Origin: Formosa sp. Hel1_31_208
GTDB taxonomy: Bacteria; Bacteroidota; Bacteroidia; Flavobacteriales; Flavobacteriaceae
Direction of reading: 5' to 3'
Assembly: GCF_900104785.1 (NCBI RefSeq)
Contig: NZ_LT629733.1
Span: 714,501 to 778,500 of the forward strand
Length of the DNA stretch: 64,000 nucleotides
Position 1 is the first letter of the stretch, and each line of letters opens with the position of its first letter. Under the pieces are notes generated by a model. That model saw only the letters and a list, made by a program, of their open reading frames with translations. It was not told the DNA's origin and searched no databases. The position numbers were made by a program, and so were the translations under genes. Positions 43,061 through 53,121 of the stretch are shown here, in pieces.

Positions 43061-45457
43061 TTACATACCATTCATCATAACTAATTTCTCTTCAGAAATC
43101 AATTTACCTTCATTAGTAGTTCCTTCAATAAATATTTTTAATTCTTCTGAACCCGTATCTTTAAATTTAAGATTCATGATATTAGAACTGTTTATTTCTA
43201 CATTAGGAATCCAATCAATAACGCCATAATCTTTAAAAAACTTTGTATCATAATACACATATTTCGGTGCGTAAAACTTCTTTTCTGATGTAAAAGTTAA
43301 TGGAAGGTTTATTCTTTGATTAAATAATTTACGTTTATCATTCTTAAACTTCAAGTTTGGATTTGTATATAAATGTATTGTACCAGCCAAACTGATTGGC
43401 CCTCCATTAGGGTATTGTCTTTGAGTTCTGTCAAAAACAATATAATCCATATCACTCATGTCCCAACGATTTAAAATACTAAGATCGAATAAACGTTGTC
43501 CATTTAAGAAAATACCTGGAGAGCCTAATGCTCGACTTCTGACAATGGAAACTCGACCACCAATATCTTGAAAAGCAGTATATCCTTGAAAATTTAAATA
43601 TGTGACTAAATCTATTGTATTATATCGTTTTTCATCATCAAACATATCAATTCTACCCGTAGGAAATCGTTTAGAGATCTTATCTGCTCTTTGTTTTTTC
43701 ACATAAGCCTCTAATTGCACTTCGTCTAACAGTTCATATTCATCCCACGTTCTGTTAAATAATATATCTGAAGTGTTTGCTTCAAAGGTCGTCTCATCTT
43801 CAATAGTTAGTGCGTTTATGAAATTATCCATTTTAGGAACACTTGATGGTGAGAATTGCACATATAGATTTGCTTTTTTGATCTTTTTATCATTAATGAC
43901 TTCTGTAAATTCGAGATACTCTCTATCTTCAATAAAGAATCCGCTTTCGCTGAAGCTTTGTTCACCATCTTTTAGGATGTAAGACTGTGCATCATGATTT
44001 GTCGTTGTATGTAAAACAAATTTGCCTTCGTCTTTAGTTGCATTATTGTTAGCTTTAAATGAGATGCCATTTTCGAAATCGAATAATTGTTGCGGTGGAT
44101 TGTTGAAAATATCATTCCAAGAATAGCTACTCCAACCTTGAGTGATTAATAATTTATCAAGTTCAAATTTTTTCTTATCCGTTATATCTGTAAAATAGTA
44201 TTTAGCATTTTCTATGTACCCTTTAACAAATGGTTGCAGCATGGTATAAGACAACATATTGTGATGTGTATTGTATGACTTAGTAGTTGCTGGTAGAATA
44301 GATACACTTAAATTTGCTATTTCATTAGGATTTAAACCTTTAAGTGGGATTTGTACAGTAAGAAAATTATCCTCTTTCCGAGTCGTTGCATCACTTGTTT
44401 TAAATGTTTCAACACCTTCATAATTAAAGTATAATCGCTCTAATATAGGTTGATTGTTTTCATTGAACAATGTGAAAATATTAATACCAGGATAGAGATC
44501 ATTCTTGTCAATCGCTTTTGTCAATTTAGTGGCATCTGTAAACGTGATGGCACTTGTCTTTGATTTAAAACCATTATGAATAAATAAAGAATATGCCTTA
44601 TTCTTCAACATTGGTAGTGTTTTTTTATTCGTATTAAAACTTAATAATACTTTTGATCCCAACTCTTTTAAGATGACATTGATACCTTTTTGTTCACTGA
44701 AGTTCAAGTCGAATGTTTGAACATCGTTATTAAATTCTAATTCTACAGTGTATGTGTTTTTAATATCATGTAATAATGGAAATTTACCAATACCCATAGC
44801 ATTTGTTTGAAAATGAGTAACTATCGTCCCATATTGATCTAGGATATTTCCTGTAACACTAGAAACACCAAATCCGTTTACGTCTTTAATTACAACACCA
44901 ATACTGTTTTCGGTATTAGCCACAATATGACCACCTTCGGGTAAAAACTGTGCATCAAGTTTTGCAGATATTACCTGAGGATCATTTTGAACGTCATTAG
45001 GATTGATGATTTTTATACTTTGTGTGTAGTAATTTTGTTCATCAAAATTTTTCATCCAATTGGTAAAAGTTTTGAATGTGTAATTCCCACTTGCAAGAAG
45101 GCTATCGACATAAAATACCCCAGACGTTTTGCCGCCTTTGGCCCATATTAATTGTTCTTTAACTGTATTATTTTTATCATCAGAAAGAACGACATAAACA
45201 TTAGTTGTTTTTGATGATGGTTTTTTAGTGTTCTTGTCAAAAACGTAAACACTAAAACCGATTGTTTCACCATGCACGTACAGAGATTTGTTAAGATGTG
45301 CATATGCAACTTCTCTAGGTAAATTTACATAGTTATCATATGAGGATCTGAGGTCTACATTATTTTGTGCTGAAATAGTGTGCATAACAAATAAGCAAAA
45401 AATAAAAACGATTAATTTAGTGGGATTAGTTTTTAACGAGTGATACTTTTTTTTCAT
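43061..45457 (-). CDS. Large secreted MG2/plug-domain protein, third of three tandem paralogues
   Basis: A 798-aa exported protein with a hydrophobic signal segment near residues 13-30 (KLIVFIFCLFVMHTISAQ). The first third has an alpha-2-macroglobulin MG2-like unit: LPREVAYAHLNKSLYVHGET and ASGNYTFKTFTNWMKNF, then AQFLPEGGHIVAN. Residues about 570-730 resemble a TonB plug domain (SPGIFLNGQRLFDLSILNRW, SLAGTIHLYTNP), and the protein ends with a conserved block KKFYAPKYVYYDTKFFKDYG. There is no outer-membrane barrel. It is the last gene of a three-gene - strand unit; function is unknown. Confidence 0.75.
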   Translation of the reverse strand: MKKKYHSLKTNPTKLIVFIFCLFVMHTISAQNNVDLRSSYDNYVNLPREVAYAHLNKSLYVHGETIGFSVYVFDKNTKKPSSKTTNVYVVLSDDKNNTVKEQLIWAKGGKTSGVFYVDSLLASGNYTFKTFTNWMKNFDEQNYYTQSIKIINPNDVQNDPQVISAKLDAQFLPEGGHIVANTENSIGVVIKDVNGFGVSSVTGNILDQYGTIVTHFQTNAMGIGKFPLLHDIKNTYTVELEFNNDVQTFDLNFSEQKGINVILKELGSKVLLSFNTNKKTLPMLKNKAYSLFIHNGFKSKTSAITFTDATKLTKAIDKNDLYPGINIFTLFNENNQPILERLYFNYEGVETFKTSDATTRKEDNFLTVQIPLKGLNPNEIANLSVSILPATTKSYNTHHNMLSYTMLQPFVKGYIENAKYYFTDITDKKKFELDKLLITQGWSSYSWNDIFNNPPQQLFDFENGISFKANNNATKDEGKFVLHTTTNHDAQSYILKDGEQSFSESGFFIEDREYLEFTEVINDKKIKKANLYVQFSPSSVPKMDNFINALTIEDETTFEANTSDILFNRTWDEYELLDEVQLEAYVKKQRADKISKRFPTGRIDMFDDEKRYNTIDLVTYLNFQGYTAFQDIGGRVSIVRSRALGSPGIFLNGQRLFDLSILNRWDMSDMDYIVFDRTQRQYPNGGPISLAGTIHLYTNPNLKFKNDKRKLFNQRINLPLTFTSEKKFYAPKYVYYDTKFFKDYGVIDWIPNVEINSSNIMNLKFKDTGSEELKIFIEGTTNEGKLISEEKLVMMNGM

Positions 45458-45483
45458 AGTAGAGGATGAATTAAAGAGTTAAA

Positions 45484-47871
45484 CTAATTTATTGTGATTA
45501 TCTTTTCATTTACAAGAAACGTGCCGAAATTTCCTACACCTTCAATAAACAGTTTGAATTGATTGTTTTTTGTATTCTTGACTTTAAGGGTTAAGTTGCC
45601 ATTATCATCTGCTTTAAGATTTGGAAACCAATCAATGACACCATAGTTTTGAAAAAAAGTACTTTTATAATAGGTATAAGCGGGTGTGTAGAATTTTTTT
45701 TGTGTCGCGAAGGCTAAGGGTGGTTTAACTTTTAGACCAGCTTCTGGATTGTTATTATAACGTTCAGTTCTTAATTGTGGATCGGTAACAATCCTAATTA
45801 CGCCTCCAGCCCCTCGAATACCTTCACCTAAACCTGATTTGTCTATTTGTACATAATCTACAATTGACATGTCTAAATTGAGCAGTATACCATTATCGAA
45901 AAGAAGTAGACCATCGAGATAGATAATTGGAGAACTTGATCCTAATGTTGTTCTTCTGGTATTCGTGATAGTTAAGGTTGTTGCATTTTGAAAGACATTA
46001 AATCCTTTGGTACTAATGTAGTTGCCAAAAGTGGTATAAGAATCGCGTTGCACATCAGTGAGAAAATCGATTTGTCCTATTGTATTACTCTTTATTTTTT
46101 CAATACGCTCTTCATCTCTTTTAGATACTATTAAGACCTCACCGAGTTCTTCAATATCTTTCCATGAACTATCTAAAATAGGTTCCTCTGGATTATAACG
46201 AAAAACAGTAGTCTCATTATAATCTAAAGTTGAAAATGAACGATTTAAATTCGGAACTTTTGAGGGCGTAAATTGTGCGTATAGACTTGGTTTTAGAACA
46301 CGATTCTTTTTTTCTACGGCACCAATAGTAATCATTTCATCTTCGAAAGGTCGGAGGCCTTTAACGTTAAAAGACGATTCGCCATCTGGCACATTCATGG
46401 TTATGGTGGAGGAGTTATTTAATGGGTAAATAATAAACTGTTTTGCCTTGGTATTATTGAGGTTTGCCGTAAGACTAATCCCGTTTTCAAAGGCATAATT
46501 AGCTTTAGTATCGTAATTAAAAATCGTATTCCAATCATAACTACTCCAACCTTGTGTTAATAATAAATTGTCTAATTCTAATGTCTTTTTTCGATCGACT
46601 TTGGTAAAATAATATTTGGCATTTTCGACATAACCGTTAAGGTAGGGTTGAAGATATGTATAGGATATAATATTGTGATGGCCTCGATATGATTTGGTAT
46701 TTGCAGGTAACACGGAAACACTAAAATTGTGCGGTTTGGTTTTGTCGATACCACTTACTGGAATTGTAATGACTAACGAATCGGTTTCTTGTTTTATAGT
46801 TTCCTTTCCGGTAAAAAGACGTTCTATACCATCGTGTTTGAAGAATAAACGTTCTAATACCGGCTTGTTAGTCTCATCAAATAAGGTGATAATGTTGATT
46901 CCTGGATACAAATCGGAATAATTAATCAATCTCGCAATTTCAGTTTTATCATTAAAAACCAAATCAATGACTTTTAACTGGCTTCCATTACTAAAGGATA
47001 GTTTGAATTTTTTGTTTGATATATCTGATAGTGTGCTCGCGTTTGTTCTAAACACTAGAGCAACTCGCTTACCTAAATCAGTTACGCTCATATTAATTCC
47101 CCGATTTTCGGCAGGTTGCAAAACAATAGGTGTAGAGTCTTCAGAATTTAATATCACCGAATACGTCTTTCCAGTTTCTGGAATGATATTGAATTTACTA
47201 ATTCCAAAATCATTAGTTTTAAAATTTGTGATTTCGCTTCCTGTATTGTCCAATACAATTCCTTCTAAATTGCGAATTCCAAAGCCTTGTTCATTTTTGA
47301 TAACAACACCCATTGTGTTTTGGGTATTCAAAATTAAATGACCACCTTCAGGTAAAAATTGAGCATCAATACCCGAATCTGACATCTTATTTGGAGCATT
47401 GTAGTCATTGGGATTTATGATTTTAATATTTTGAACATAGAAGTTTTGTTCGTCAAAGTTTTTCATCCAATTGGTATACCCCTTAAAGATGTAGTTACCA
47501 GATGCAAATGTGCTATCTATATTAAAGAGTCCAGAAGCAACGCCTTCCGTAGCTAATATTAATTTACTTTTTAGCACCTTACCAGTCTCAGTTTCAATTG
47601 AGCAATAGACGTTCGAGGTTACCTCAGAAGGTTTCTTAGTATACTTGTCAAAAATGTATATTGAGAACCCTAAACTTTCTCCGTTGAGTAAGGTTGTTTT
47701 GTTTAAATGTCCATATGCCGTTTCTCGAGGAAGCTTAGAGTAATTCTTATAGGCTTCAAAAAGATAAGTATCATCCTCTGCTTGTGCCATCACAGTATTT
47801 GAAAACAGGAAACAACACCCTAATACTATTAACTTAATTGTGTAGTCTTGATAATCAACAGGTTTAATCAT
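45484..47871 (-). CDS. Large secreted MG2/plug-domain protein, second of three tandem paralogues
   Basis: A 795-aa paralogue of its two neighbours with a signal segment near residues 10-30 (KLIVLGCCFLFSNTVMAQA). Shared blocks are LPRETAYGHLNKTTLLNGES, ASGNYIFKGYTNWMKNF, AQFLPEGGHLI, ELDNLLLTQGWSSYDWNTIF and the C-terminal KKFYTPAYTYYKSTFFQNYG. The plug-like part reads SPIIYLDGLLLFDNG, and GIRGAGGVIRIVTDP is the typical plug end. It is spaced 26 bases from the third gene and 33 bases from the first. Confidence 0.75.
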   Translation of the reverse strand: MIKPVDYQDYTIKLIVLGCCFLFSNTVMAQAEDDTYLFEAYKNYSKLPRETAYGHLNKTTLLNGESLGFSIYIFDKYTKKPSEVTSNVYCSIETETGKVLKSKLILATEGVASGLFNIDSTFASGNYIFKGYTNWMKNFDEQNFYVQNIKIINPNDYNAPNKMSDSGIDAQFLPEGGHLILNTQNTMGVVIKNEQGFGIRNLEGIVLDNTGSEITNFKTNDFGISKFNIIPETGKTYSVILNSEDSTPIVLQPAENRGINMSVTDLGKRVALVFRTNASTLSDISNKKFKLSFSNGSQLKVIDLVFNDKTEIARLINYSDLYPGINIITLFDETNKPVLERLFFKHDGIERLFTGKETIKQETDSLVITIPVSGIDKTKPHNFSVSVLPANTKSYRGHHNIISYTYLQPYLNGYVENAKYYFTKVDRKKTLELDNLLLTQGWSSYDWNTIFNYDTKANYAFENGISLTANLNNTKAKQFIIYPLNNSSTITMNVPDGESSFNVKGLRPFEDEMITIGAVEKKNRVLKPSLYAQFTPSKVPNLNRSFSTLDYNETTVFRYNPEEPILDSSWKDIEELGEVLIVSKRDEERIEKIKSNTIGQIDFLTDVQRDSYTTFGNYISTKGFNVFQNATTLTITNTRRTTLGSSSPIIYLDGLLLFDNGILLNLDMSIVDYVQIDKSGLGEGIRGAGGVIRIVTDPQLRTERYNNNPEAGLKVKPPLAFATQKKFYTPAYTYYKSTFFQNYGVIDWFPNLKADDNGNLTLKVKNTKNNQFKLFIEGVGNFGTFLVNEKIITIN

Positions 47872-47904
47872 AGTGAAAGTGTAAAGCTTTATAAGCAGAT
47901 TTAG

Positions 47905-50319
47905 TTAGTTAGAGTTTATTAGTTTTTCTTCTGAAATAAAAGAACCATCGTTAGCGATACCTTCTATAAATAGCTTGAGTTGCTTATTTTTAGTATCCTT
48001 TATTTTGAATTTGATATAGCCGTCTTTATCAACCGTGCAATGACTAAACCAATCAATCACTCCGTAGTTCTCAAAGAAATCAGTACTATAGCTGGAATAG
48101 GTAGGTGCATAGAATTTCTTTCTTGCTGAAAATGCTAACGGCACTTTAATTTCTTGACCAGCATCTCGTGTGATGTTGTACTCTCTGGTTCTTAATTCAG
48201 AATTCGTAAAGATTTTTATCACACCATTAGCGCCGCGCATCCCCTCACCAAGGCCTTGTTTATCAATAATAACATAATCAAGTGTACTCATGTCTAAATC
48301 CATTAAAAACCGATGATCTTCTTGATCGATAAGCAGATTATTCAAATAAATTAATGGACGCATTTGAGAACTATTATCTTGAAACGTTGTTCGTCTGGGT
48401 AGTTGTATAATTAATGATCTAGGATCACGTGGGTCTTGAAACACACGAAATCCTTTGGTCGCTATGTAAGAGGCAAAATCCGTTGTGTTTTTGCGTTGTG
48501 AGTCTGTGAACACATCAACTCTTCCTTTATTAAATCGTTTAATCTTTTCAAAGCGTTCTTCTTCCTTTTTAGCAGTTAATACAACTTCATCTAATTCTTG
48601 AATATTTTTCCAAGATTCATCTAAAATAGGTCGGTCAGAGTTGAATGAATAGCCGGAATTATTACTGTATTTTAAGGAAGCGAAAGCTCCTGAAAGTTGG
48701 GGAATTTCAGTAGGTGAAAACTGCACATAAAGGTTAGGCCTTTCAACGCGATCATTTTTATCGACTACACCAATTTTTAATGTTTCACCTTCCATTGGGA
48801 GTAACCCTTTGGTAATGAAATTGCGCTGACCATCTTTTAATTCTAATGTAATTGTTGGTGTGTTCTGCTGTGGGTAAATAACAAACTTGTTGCCTTTTGT
48901 ATTGTTTAAACTGGCATTAATGGTCAGTCCGTCCTCAAATTCAAAGCGTTTTACAGGTGGATTATTAAAAATAGTAGTCCAATCATAACTACTCCAGCCT
49001 TGTGTTAGTAGGAGATTATCTAACTCTAATATTTTCTTTTTATTAATAGCTGTGAAGTAGTATTTGGCATTTTCAATTCGACCTTTTACATAAGGTTTCA
49101 GAAAGGTATAAGAGACGATATTATGGTGATGATTATAGGATTTAGTCCCTTCAGGTAATACCGAAATGCTCAAATTATGAATCTCTTGGTTATTGATATT
49201 TTTTGCAGCAATTGATATCTCTAAAGAGTCTTTTGATGCTATCACATTTACCGCTTGTGTTTTAAGATGGCTAATACCATTGTGTTTAAAATATAAGCGC
49301 TCTAACATAGGTTGATTAGTGGCGTCAAATAAGGTGATAATGTTTATTCCAGTGAATAAATCATCGTGACTAATCAATGTGGTTATTTCCGAATTATCTC
49401 CGAATTTGATGTCAGTAGCATTGAGTTGATTTCCGTTACTGAATGTAAGTTTAAACGTTTGATTTGCAATAGTTGGTAAGGTTGAGGCGTTGGTTCTGAA
49501 TACTAATGCTAATTTATTGTCAAGATCTTTAAGACTCATAGCTATTCCTCTTGCTTTACCTGAATCTAAAGTAACAACCGTTTCTTCCTCATCATCAAAT
49601 TCTACCTTGTAAATACGACGACTCTTAGGTGTGAATTCAAATTTAGCGATACCAAAAGCATTAGTAATAAAATTAGTGAGCTCTAAGTCATAACCATCTG
49701 TTAATGTGCCTCTTAAATTGGGCACACCAAAACCGTAATCATCTTTTACAACTACACCAACCGTGTTTTTAATATCTAAGACTAAGTGACCACCTTCAGG
49801 CAAAAACTGAGCTTCAATATCAAAATAATCCTCTTCCTCTTCATTATTATTGTTGTCTTCCGGATTAATTACTTTTATGTGTTGTACATAAAAGTTCTGC
49901 TCTTCAAAGTTTTTCATCCAGTTAGTAAAAGCCTTAAAAATGTAGTTGCCGGAAGCGAATACACTATCAATTTCTATACTTCCTGAAGCGACACCATTAG
50001 TCGCTAGTATCAGTTTCTTTTTTAGAATCTTGCCAGCACTATTCTCTATGGTACAATAGACATTTCGCGTCACAATGGAAGATCGTTTGGTATATTTGTC
50101 GAATAAATACACCGTAAACCCGAGACTTTCACCATTAATTAGAGTAGATTTATTTAAATGACCATAAGCCGTCTCTCTCGGAAGTTTTCCATAGTCTTGG
50201 TACGTGTTAAAAAGATAAGCATCATCATTGATTTGCGCGCTTCCGAAGAACGCACACATCCCGAGCGTTATGCATAAGAATGACTGTAAGGATATGAAAG
50301 AGGAGTGGGAAGTTTTCAT
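47905..50319 (-). CDS. Large secreted MG2/plug-domain protein, first of three tandem paralogues
   Basis: An 804-aa protein with a hydrophobic signal region (FLCITLGMCAFFGSAQ). It has the MG2-like start LPRETAYGHLNKSTLINGES, ASGNYIFKAFTNWMKNF and AQFLPEGGHLV, a middle domain ending ELDNLLLTQGWSSYDWTTIF, and a plug-like part with RPLIYLNNLLIDQEDH and GMRGANGVIKIFTNS. A short acidic stretch NNNNEEEEDYFD (about 155-166) distinguishes it from the other two. It is divergent from ppc and probably carries the promoter for all three genes. Possible roles are surface glycan, protein or protease-inhibitor functions; none can be shown. Confidence 0.75.
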   Translation of the reverse strand: MKTSHSSFISLQSFLCITLGMCAFFGSAQINDDAYLFNTYQDYGKLPRETAYGHLNKSTLINGESLGFTVYLFDKYTKRSSIVTRNVYCTIENSAGKILKKKLILATNGVASGSIEIDSVFASGNYIFKAFTNWMKNFEEQNFYVQHIKVINPEDNNNNEEEEDYFDIEAQFLPEGGHLVLDIKNTVGVVVKDDYGFGVPNLRGTLTDGYDLELTNFITNAFGIAKFEFTPKSRRIYKVEFDDEEETVVTLDSGKARGIAMSLKDLDNKLALVFRTNASTLPTIANQTFKLTFSNGNQLNATDIKFGDNSEITTLISHDDLFTGINIITLFDATNQPMLERLYFKHNGISHLKTQAVNVIASKDSLEISIAAKNINNQEIHNLSISVLPEGTKSYNHHHNIVSYTFLKPYVKGRIENAKYYFTAINKKKILELDNLLLTQGWSSYDWTTIFNNPPVKRFEFEDGLTINASLNNTKGNKFVIYPQQNTPTITLELKDGQRNFITKGLLPMEGETLKIGVVDKNDRVERPNLYVQFSPTEIPQLSGAFASLKYSNNSGYSFNSDRPILDESWKNIQELDEVVLTAKKEEERFEKIKRFNKGRVDVFTDSQRKNTTDFASYIATKGFRVFQDPRDPRSLIIQLPRRTTFQDNSSQMRPLIYLNNLLIDQEDHRFLMDLDMSTLDYVIIDKQGLGEGMRGANGVIKIFTNSELRTREYNITRDAGQEIKVPLAFSARKKFYAPTYSSYSTDFFENYGVIDWFSHCTVDKDGYIKFKIKDTKNKQLKLFIEGIANDGSFISEEKLINSN

Positions 50320-50510
50320 AGCATAAAGCGTTGATTCAATGAGGTAAAGTTAGCGCAAAACGTCATATTTTCTTACATATAAACTATTAATTTCTAGTTA
50401 AAATTTGATTTTATTGACAGATTAGTAACGACCTTATTTTAAAACTGAATATTCTGTAAAAAGAACTAACAAATTATCTAAATTACTAAAGCTTTACTAC
50501 TTTTATCTAA

Positions 50511-53108
50511 ATGATTTTGAACATGTCTACACCAACAAAACTTACAAGATTCAAGCAAAACGTAATGTCGAAATACCAGATTTATAATAGTATTTTTATG
50601 ACCTTACCCTTTGACACTATAACTAAAACAGTTGTATTACTTCCTTTATTCCATGAAACTTGTAAAAAAGGATTTGAGTCTGGAGACGATCCTACAACTA
50701 TTGTGGAGACCTTCTTTAAAAAATATCAAGGGAGAAGAAATAAAGAAAGTCAAATTAATCTGCTGTTTCGTTTTATTCAATACATAGAACGACAAGTCGT
50801 ATTATTTGATGCCGTTGAAGATGCTGCATTTTCTGTAGTACATAATATGGAGGGTATTGGTACGCTTCGAAGTTTAAAAGAAAATGCAGAAGCTGAGAAT
50901 AAGAAGCAGCTCTTGCAAGATTATCTCGAAGCGTTTAAAGTTCGGATAGTTTTGACGGCGCACCCAACTCAATTTTATCCTGGAACGGTATTGGGAATAA
51001 TTACAGACTTAGCTGAAGCTATTAAATCTGATAATCTAATTGAGATTAATAGTCTGTTAGCCCAATTAGGAAAAACACCATTTTTCAAGGATAAAAAACC
51101 GACTCCTTATGATGAAGCAGTGAACCTTATTTGGTATTTAAAAAATGTATTTTACCATTCGTTTGGGTCAATTTATGACTATGTTCAAGATAATATTTTT
51201 GAGGGAAAAGAAATAGAGAATTCTATCATTAATATAGGGTTTTGGCCAGGTGGAGATCGTGATGGCAACCCATTTGTAACACCTCAAATCACACTAGATG
51301 TTGCTAAAAAATTAAAGGAATCAATCATTAAAAACTATATAAAAGATGTTAAGTACTTAAGAAGGCGTTTAACGTTTAAAGGAATCAGAGAACGTGTTAT
51401 TGATCTTAATCATAAGTTACACAATACCTTATTGCATCGCAATGATAACTTCCAAGTCACGCTTGATGAATTTAGAAATGAGCTTAAAGAGATAAGAGAT
51501 CAATTAATTACCGAACATCAGTCTTTGTTTGTTGAAAAGTTAACCACATTAATCAACCGGACCACTCTTTTCGGCTATCATTTTGCGAGCTTAGACATTC
51601 GTCAAGATAGTCGTGTTCACGATAGTATGTTTACAGCTTTGGTTACTGAACTTATTGACAGTGATAGTGAGCTATTCCCTAAAAATTATTTTGAACTCCC
51701 TTTAGACCAACAATTGAAACTGCTTTCTGAAGTTAAGGGATCTGTTAGAGACATAACATTTAAGGATGAGTTAGCTATAAATATTAGTGAAACTATCAAA
51801 GCAATGAAAACCATTCAAGAAGAAAATGGAGAGATTGCCTGTAACCGTTATATCATTAGTAATAATCAAACAACTTTAAACGTATTACAATTATTTGCCA
51901 TGTTAAAAATTGTGGCGTTTCACGAATCTTTGACGGCTGATATCGTGCCATTATTTGAAACCGTAACCGATTTAGAAGCATCGCCAAAAGTGATGGAAGA
52001 GCTATATACTAATCCAAACTATAGAGCTCATTTAGAAGAACGGGATAACAAACAAACCATTATGTTAGGTTTTAGTGATGGTACCAAAGATGGTGGATAT
52101 TTAATGGCTAATTGGGCAATTTTTAAGGCCAAGGAAGCCTTAACCGAATTGTCGCGCCGCTATGGTATTGGTGTTATTTTCTTTGATGGTAGAGGAGGAC
52201 CACCTGCAAGAGGCGGAGGAAAGACGCATCAGTTTTATGCATCACTTGGGCCAACAATTGAAGACAAAGAAATTCAGTTGACCATTCAGGGACAAACTAT
52301 AAGTTCTAATTTCGGAACCGTAGATTCGTCACAATATAATATGGAACAACTCATTAGTTCTGGGATTTCTAACCGGCTAAATGACAAAAATATAGCCATG
52401 TTACCTGATGATAAGTCTGTAATGGATAATTTGGCTAATATTAGTTACCAAACTTATGTTGATTTTAAAAATCACCCCATGTTCTTGCCTTATTTGGAGC
52501 GCATGAGTACTTTAAAATACTATGCAAAAACAAATATTGGGAGTCGGCCATCTAAACGAGGCAAATCAAGTAAACTTGTTTTTGAAGATTTAAGAGCGAT
52601 TCCTTTTGTGGGAAGCTGGAGTCAGTTAAAACAAAATGTTCCTGGATTTTTTGGTGTTGGAACCGCGCTAAAGCATTATGAGGATAAAGACGAATTTGAC
52701 AAGGTTAAAACATTATATCACAATTCAAGTTTCTTTAAAACTTTGGTAGAAAACAGTATGATGTCCTTATCTAAATCCTTTTTTGACCTTACGAAATATA
52801 TGGCCGAAGATGAAGAGTTTGGTGCTTTTTGGACGGTTATTTATAAGGAATACGAAACTTCTAAACGATTATTACTAAAGCTCACTGGATATGGGGAATT
52901 GATGGAAAATGAACCTGTTGGTAAAGCATCAATTAATGTTAGAGAGTCTATCGTGTTACCTTTATTAACCATTCAGCAGTATGCATTAAAAAAGATTCAG
53001 GAATTAGAAAAGGCTGAGGTCAGAGATTTGAAACAAATTGAAATCTATGAGAAGATTGTGATGCGTTCTCTTTTCGGAAATATTAATGCAAGTCGAAATT
53101 CGGCCTAA
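50511..53108 (+). CDS. ppc: Phosphoenolpyruvate carboxylase
   Basis: An 865-aa cytosolic enzyme that makes oxaloacetate from PEP and bicarbonate to refill the TCA cycle. The catalytic His block is LTAHPTQF (about 148-155), then WPGGDRDGNPFVTPQI (about 245-260), LDIRQDSRVH, SRPSKRGKSS, LRAIPFVGSW and a C-terminal RNSA (RNTG in E. coli). At the second active-site loop the sequence is FFDGRGGPPARGGG, where most PEPCs have FHGRGG(S/T)xGRGG; the His (579 in E. coli) is Asp here. The protein is otherwise complete and of normal length, so it is probably active but of a divergent lineage. An alternative start is ATG 50523. Confidence 0.93.
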   Translation: MILNMSTPTKLTRFKQNVMSKYQIYNSIFMTLPFDTITKTVVLLPLFHETCKKGFESGDDPTTIVETFFKKYQGRRNKESQINLLFRFIQYIERQVVLFDAVEDAAFSVVHNMEGIGTLRSLKENAEAENKKQLLQDYLEAFKVRIVLTAHPTQFYPGTVLGIITDLAEAIKSDNLIEINSLLAQLGKTPFFKDKKPTPYDEAVNLIWYLKNVFYHSFGSIYDYVQDNIFEGKEIENSIINIGFWPGGDRDGNPFVTPQITLDVAKKLKESIIKNYIKDVKYLRRRLTFKGIRERVIDLNHKLHNTLLHRNDNFQVTLDEFRNELKEIRDQLITEHQSLFVEKLTTLINRTTLFGYHFASLDIRQDSRVHDSMFTALVTELIDSDSELFPKNYFELPLDQQLKLLSEVKGSVRDITFKDELAINISETIKAMKTIQEENGEIACNRYIISNNQTTLNVLQLFAMLKIVAFHESLTADIVPLFETVTDLEASPKVMEELYTNPNYRAHLEERDNKQTIMLGFSDGTKDGGYLMANWAIFKAKEALTELSRRYGIGVIFFDGRGGPPARGGGKTHQFYASLGPTIEDKEIQLTIQGQTISSNFGTVDSSQYNMEQLISSGISNRLNDKNIAMLPDDKSVMDNLANISYQTYVDFKNHPMFLPYLERMSTLKYYAKTNIGSRPSKRGKSSKLVFEDLRAIPFVGSWSQLKQNVPGFFGVGTALKHYEDKDEFDKVKTLYHNSSFFKTLVENSMMSLSKSFFDLTKYMAEDEEFGAFWTVIYKEYETSKRLLLKLTGYGELMENEPVGKASINVRESIVLPLLTIQQYALKKIQELEKAEVRDLKQIEIYEKIVMRSLFGNINASRNSA

Positions 53109-53121
53109 TCATTTGAGGATA

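Noticed and set aside
46967..47341. Open frame of 124 codons on the + strand within the second paralogue
   Set aside because: It is a shadow of the large - strand gene and has no start signal or recognisable domain.
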